16,724 bases of DNA from JBMYXZ01 sp049608925 (GTDB taxonomy: Bacteria > Pseudomonadota > Alphaproteobacteria > JAGOMX01). Positions 15,815-16,724 of this stretch are shown here, one piece after another (the first letter of the stretch is position 1; every line of letters starts with the position of its first letter). Both the position numbers and the translations under genes were made by a program. The notes below the pieces were generated by a model. That model worked only from the letters and a program-made list of their open reading frames with translations, was not told the DNA's origin and ran no database searches. The stretch lies in NCBI GenBank assembly GCA_049608925.1, contig JBMYXZ010000020.1, positions 1 through 16,724 of the forward strand. Direction: 5' to 3'.

Positions 15815-15844
15815 TTTAGAATTATTTTGATAGACTATTATAAT
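15815..15844 (+). promoter_or_regulatory. Probable chpT promoter
   Basis: A perfect TATAAT (15839-15844) lies 18 bases after TTTAGA (15815-15820, four of six -35 bases). The expected start of transcription is about 30 bases before the ATG, and an AAAGGGA Shine-Dalgarno stands five bases before the ATG. The surrounding A+T richness lowers the certainty. No TTAA-N7-TTAA CtrA site was seen here. Confidence 0.45.
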
Positions 15845-15880
15845 AATTAGAAAACTATTTTATACATCAAAGGGAACTGT

Positions 15881-16525
15881 ATGACCTCTCGCGCCGATAT
15901 GCTTATCAGTCAACTTGTTTGCTCCAGGATTTGTCACGATCTTATTACACCTGTAGGAGCGGTGCTTAGTGGTCTGGAGTTGTTGGAAGACAACCCAGGT
16001 GACCAAGAAATCAGCCAGCTAATTCAAACAAGTGCTGAAGAGTCCGCGCGCAGATTATCATTTTTCAGGCTTGCTATGGGCCACGGTGTGACCCGTAGCT
16101 TTTCAACTTTAGAACGTGTGAAAGAGCCTTTAGAGAAATCCATCAATCCCAGCAAAATTTCTATCGAATGGCAGCTTACGGATACAGCATTTGCCAGCAG
16201 TGATGTCAGTATGGCATCCAGATTGTTGGCAGCTTTGGCCCTGTGCATGGTCGAAGCCATGCCTTTGGGGGGCTCGCTTTCTATTGCTGCGACCAATAAC
16301 TTGCTGACGATAACGGGTGAATCTCGCCGTATCACTCTGCCAGACGAGGTTAAAACAACCCTTTTGGAAGGATCTTCGACCGATGATTTAAGCCCAAGGG
16401 CGATGCCAGCGTTTATTGCGTGGCTAGCTGCCGGCGAGCTCGGCATTAAAACCGAAGTCGCCGGAGATGATTCTAGAGTAGTCTTTACGGCTGCAGCTGC
16501 TCAGGATTTAGCTAACAGCGGCTGA
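15881..16525 (+). CDS. chpT: ChpT-like histidine phosphotransferase
   Basis: ChpT passes phosphate from the hybrid kinase CckA to CtrA and CpdR in the alphaproteobacterial cell-cycle phosphorelay. The 214-residue protein begins with the family signature CSRICHDLITPVGAVLSGLELL (14-35), where His19 is the expected phospho-acceptor in the dimerisation helix. The remainder (about 90-210) has the size of the degenerate, non-catalytic ATPase-like domain of the family and lacks the N and G boxes of true histidine kinases. No membrane span is present, so it is cytoplasmic. It is divergent from the M23 peptidase gene, and its 3' end overlaps the convergent GST gene by 18 bases. The family call is firm; the partners cckA and ctrA are not in this window. 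Confidence 0.9.
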   Translation: MTSRADMLISQLVCSRICHDLITPVGAVLSGLELLEDNPGDQEISQLIQTSAEESARRLSFFRLAMGHGVTRSFSTLERVKEPLEKSINPSKISIEWQLTDTAFASSDVSMASRLLAALALCMVEAMPLGGSLSIAATNNLLTITGESRRITLPDEVKTTLLEGSSTDDLSPRAMPAFIAWLAAGELGIKTEVAGDDSRVVFTAAAAQDLANSG

Positions 16526-16724
16526 AGCTGGTTGGTAAACCTTTTGGAAGGACGGTCTTGCTAGTGCACGTTCGATGTATTTAGCAAGCTTTGGCCACTG
16601 GCTCGCATCAAGCTTTACATTTGCAATTTCCAAACTGATAAAATGCGTGGCAATGGCAATGTCAGCGACTGAGAAAGTCTCGCCAGTGATCCATTCATTG
16701 TCCCCCAAGGATTTTTCTAGGTAA
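16508..16724 (-). CDS. Glutathione S-transferase family protein, C-terminal part (5' end outside window)
   Basis: The minus-strand frame is open from the window edge to the stop at 16508 (71 residues seen). It contains the helical C-terminal GST domain pattern: WITGETFSVADIAIATHFI (11-29), with the conserved S.AD helix-capping motif, and QWPKLAKYIERALARPSFQKV (42-62, the W..L..Y...RP.F signature). The thioredoxin-like N-terminal domain with the glutathione site is outside the window, so the subclass and activity cannot be judged. A TTG inside this frame at 16708 is not the true start. The last 18 bases overlap the convergent chpT 3' end. Confidence 0.9.
   Translation of the reverse strand, partial: YLEKSLGDNEWITGETFSVADIAIATHFISLEIANVKLDASQWPKLAKYIERALARPSFQKVYQPASAAVS

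Noticed and set aside
1..16724. CRISPR array, tRNA, rRNA, insertion sequence or phage genes
   Set aside because: No regular spaced repeats, cloverleaf-like stretch, transposase motif or terminal inverted repeats were recognised while reading both strands.

Overview
This window looks like the chromosome of an alphaproteobacterium. It carries the central part of a division and cell-wall (dcw) cluster in the order murF-mraY-murD-ftsW-murG-[insert]-murC-murB-ddl-ftsQ-ftsA, all on the minus strand. Nearby is a ChpT-like histidine phosphotransferase, a hallmark of the alphaproteobacterial CtrA phosphorelay. Moderate G+C in the housekeeping genes, A+T-rich accessory genes and a broken-up dcw cluster would fit a host-associated lineage such as Holosporales or a Rickettsiales relative. 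That placement is inference; no taxonomic marker was compared.

Layout: 1-710 (minus) is a partial, A+T-rich, probably exported TPR protein, found where ftsZ would be expected. 834-6284 (minus) is ftsA, ftsQ, ddl, murB and murC, tightly packed with ATGA-type overlaps. 6372-7584 is an interruption: a secreted endonuclease/exonuclease/phosphatase (EEP) family protein with its own perfect Shine-Dalgarno, an upstream dyad and its own intrinsic terminator. 7585-13748 (minus) is murG, ftsW, murD, mraY and murF, again packed. 13873-14358 (plus) is a stand-alone GyrI/Cass2-like effector-binding protein, transcribed divergently from murF and closed by a strong terminator. 14426-15736 (minus) is an M23 peptidoglycan endopeptidase. 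15881-16525 (plus) is ChpT. 16508-16724 (minus) is the C-terminal end of a glutathione S-transferase that runs off the window.

How they work together: MurB and MurC (UDP-MurNAc and its first amino acid), MurD, Ddl and MurF make UDP-MurNAc-pentapeptide. MraY and MurG build lipids I and II. FtsW polymerises lipid II at the septum, FtsQ and FtsA are divisome parts, and the M23 enzyme cuts peptidoglycan. The usual upstream genes (mraZ, rsmH, ftsL, ftsI, murE) and the usual downstream ftsZ are absent here, so the cluster is split.

The most unusual feature is the EEP gene in the middle of the operon. Its C-terminus lacks the final Ser-Asp-His motif of the family, while an Ser-Asp-His-Asp occurs before the first core strand, which raises the possibility of a permuted or inactive active site. 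No transposon, CRISPR array, rRNA or tRNA was recognised.
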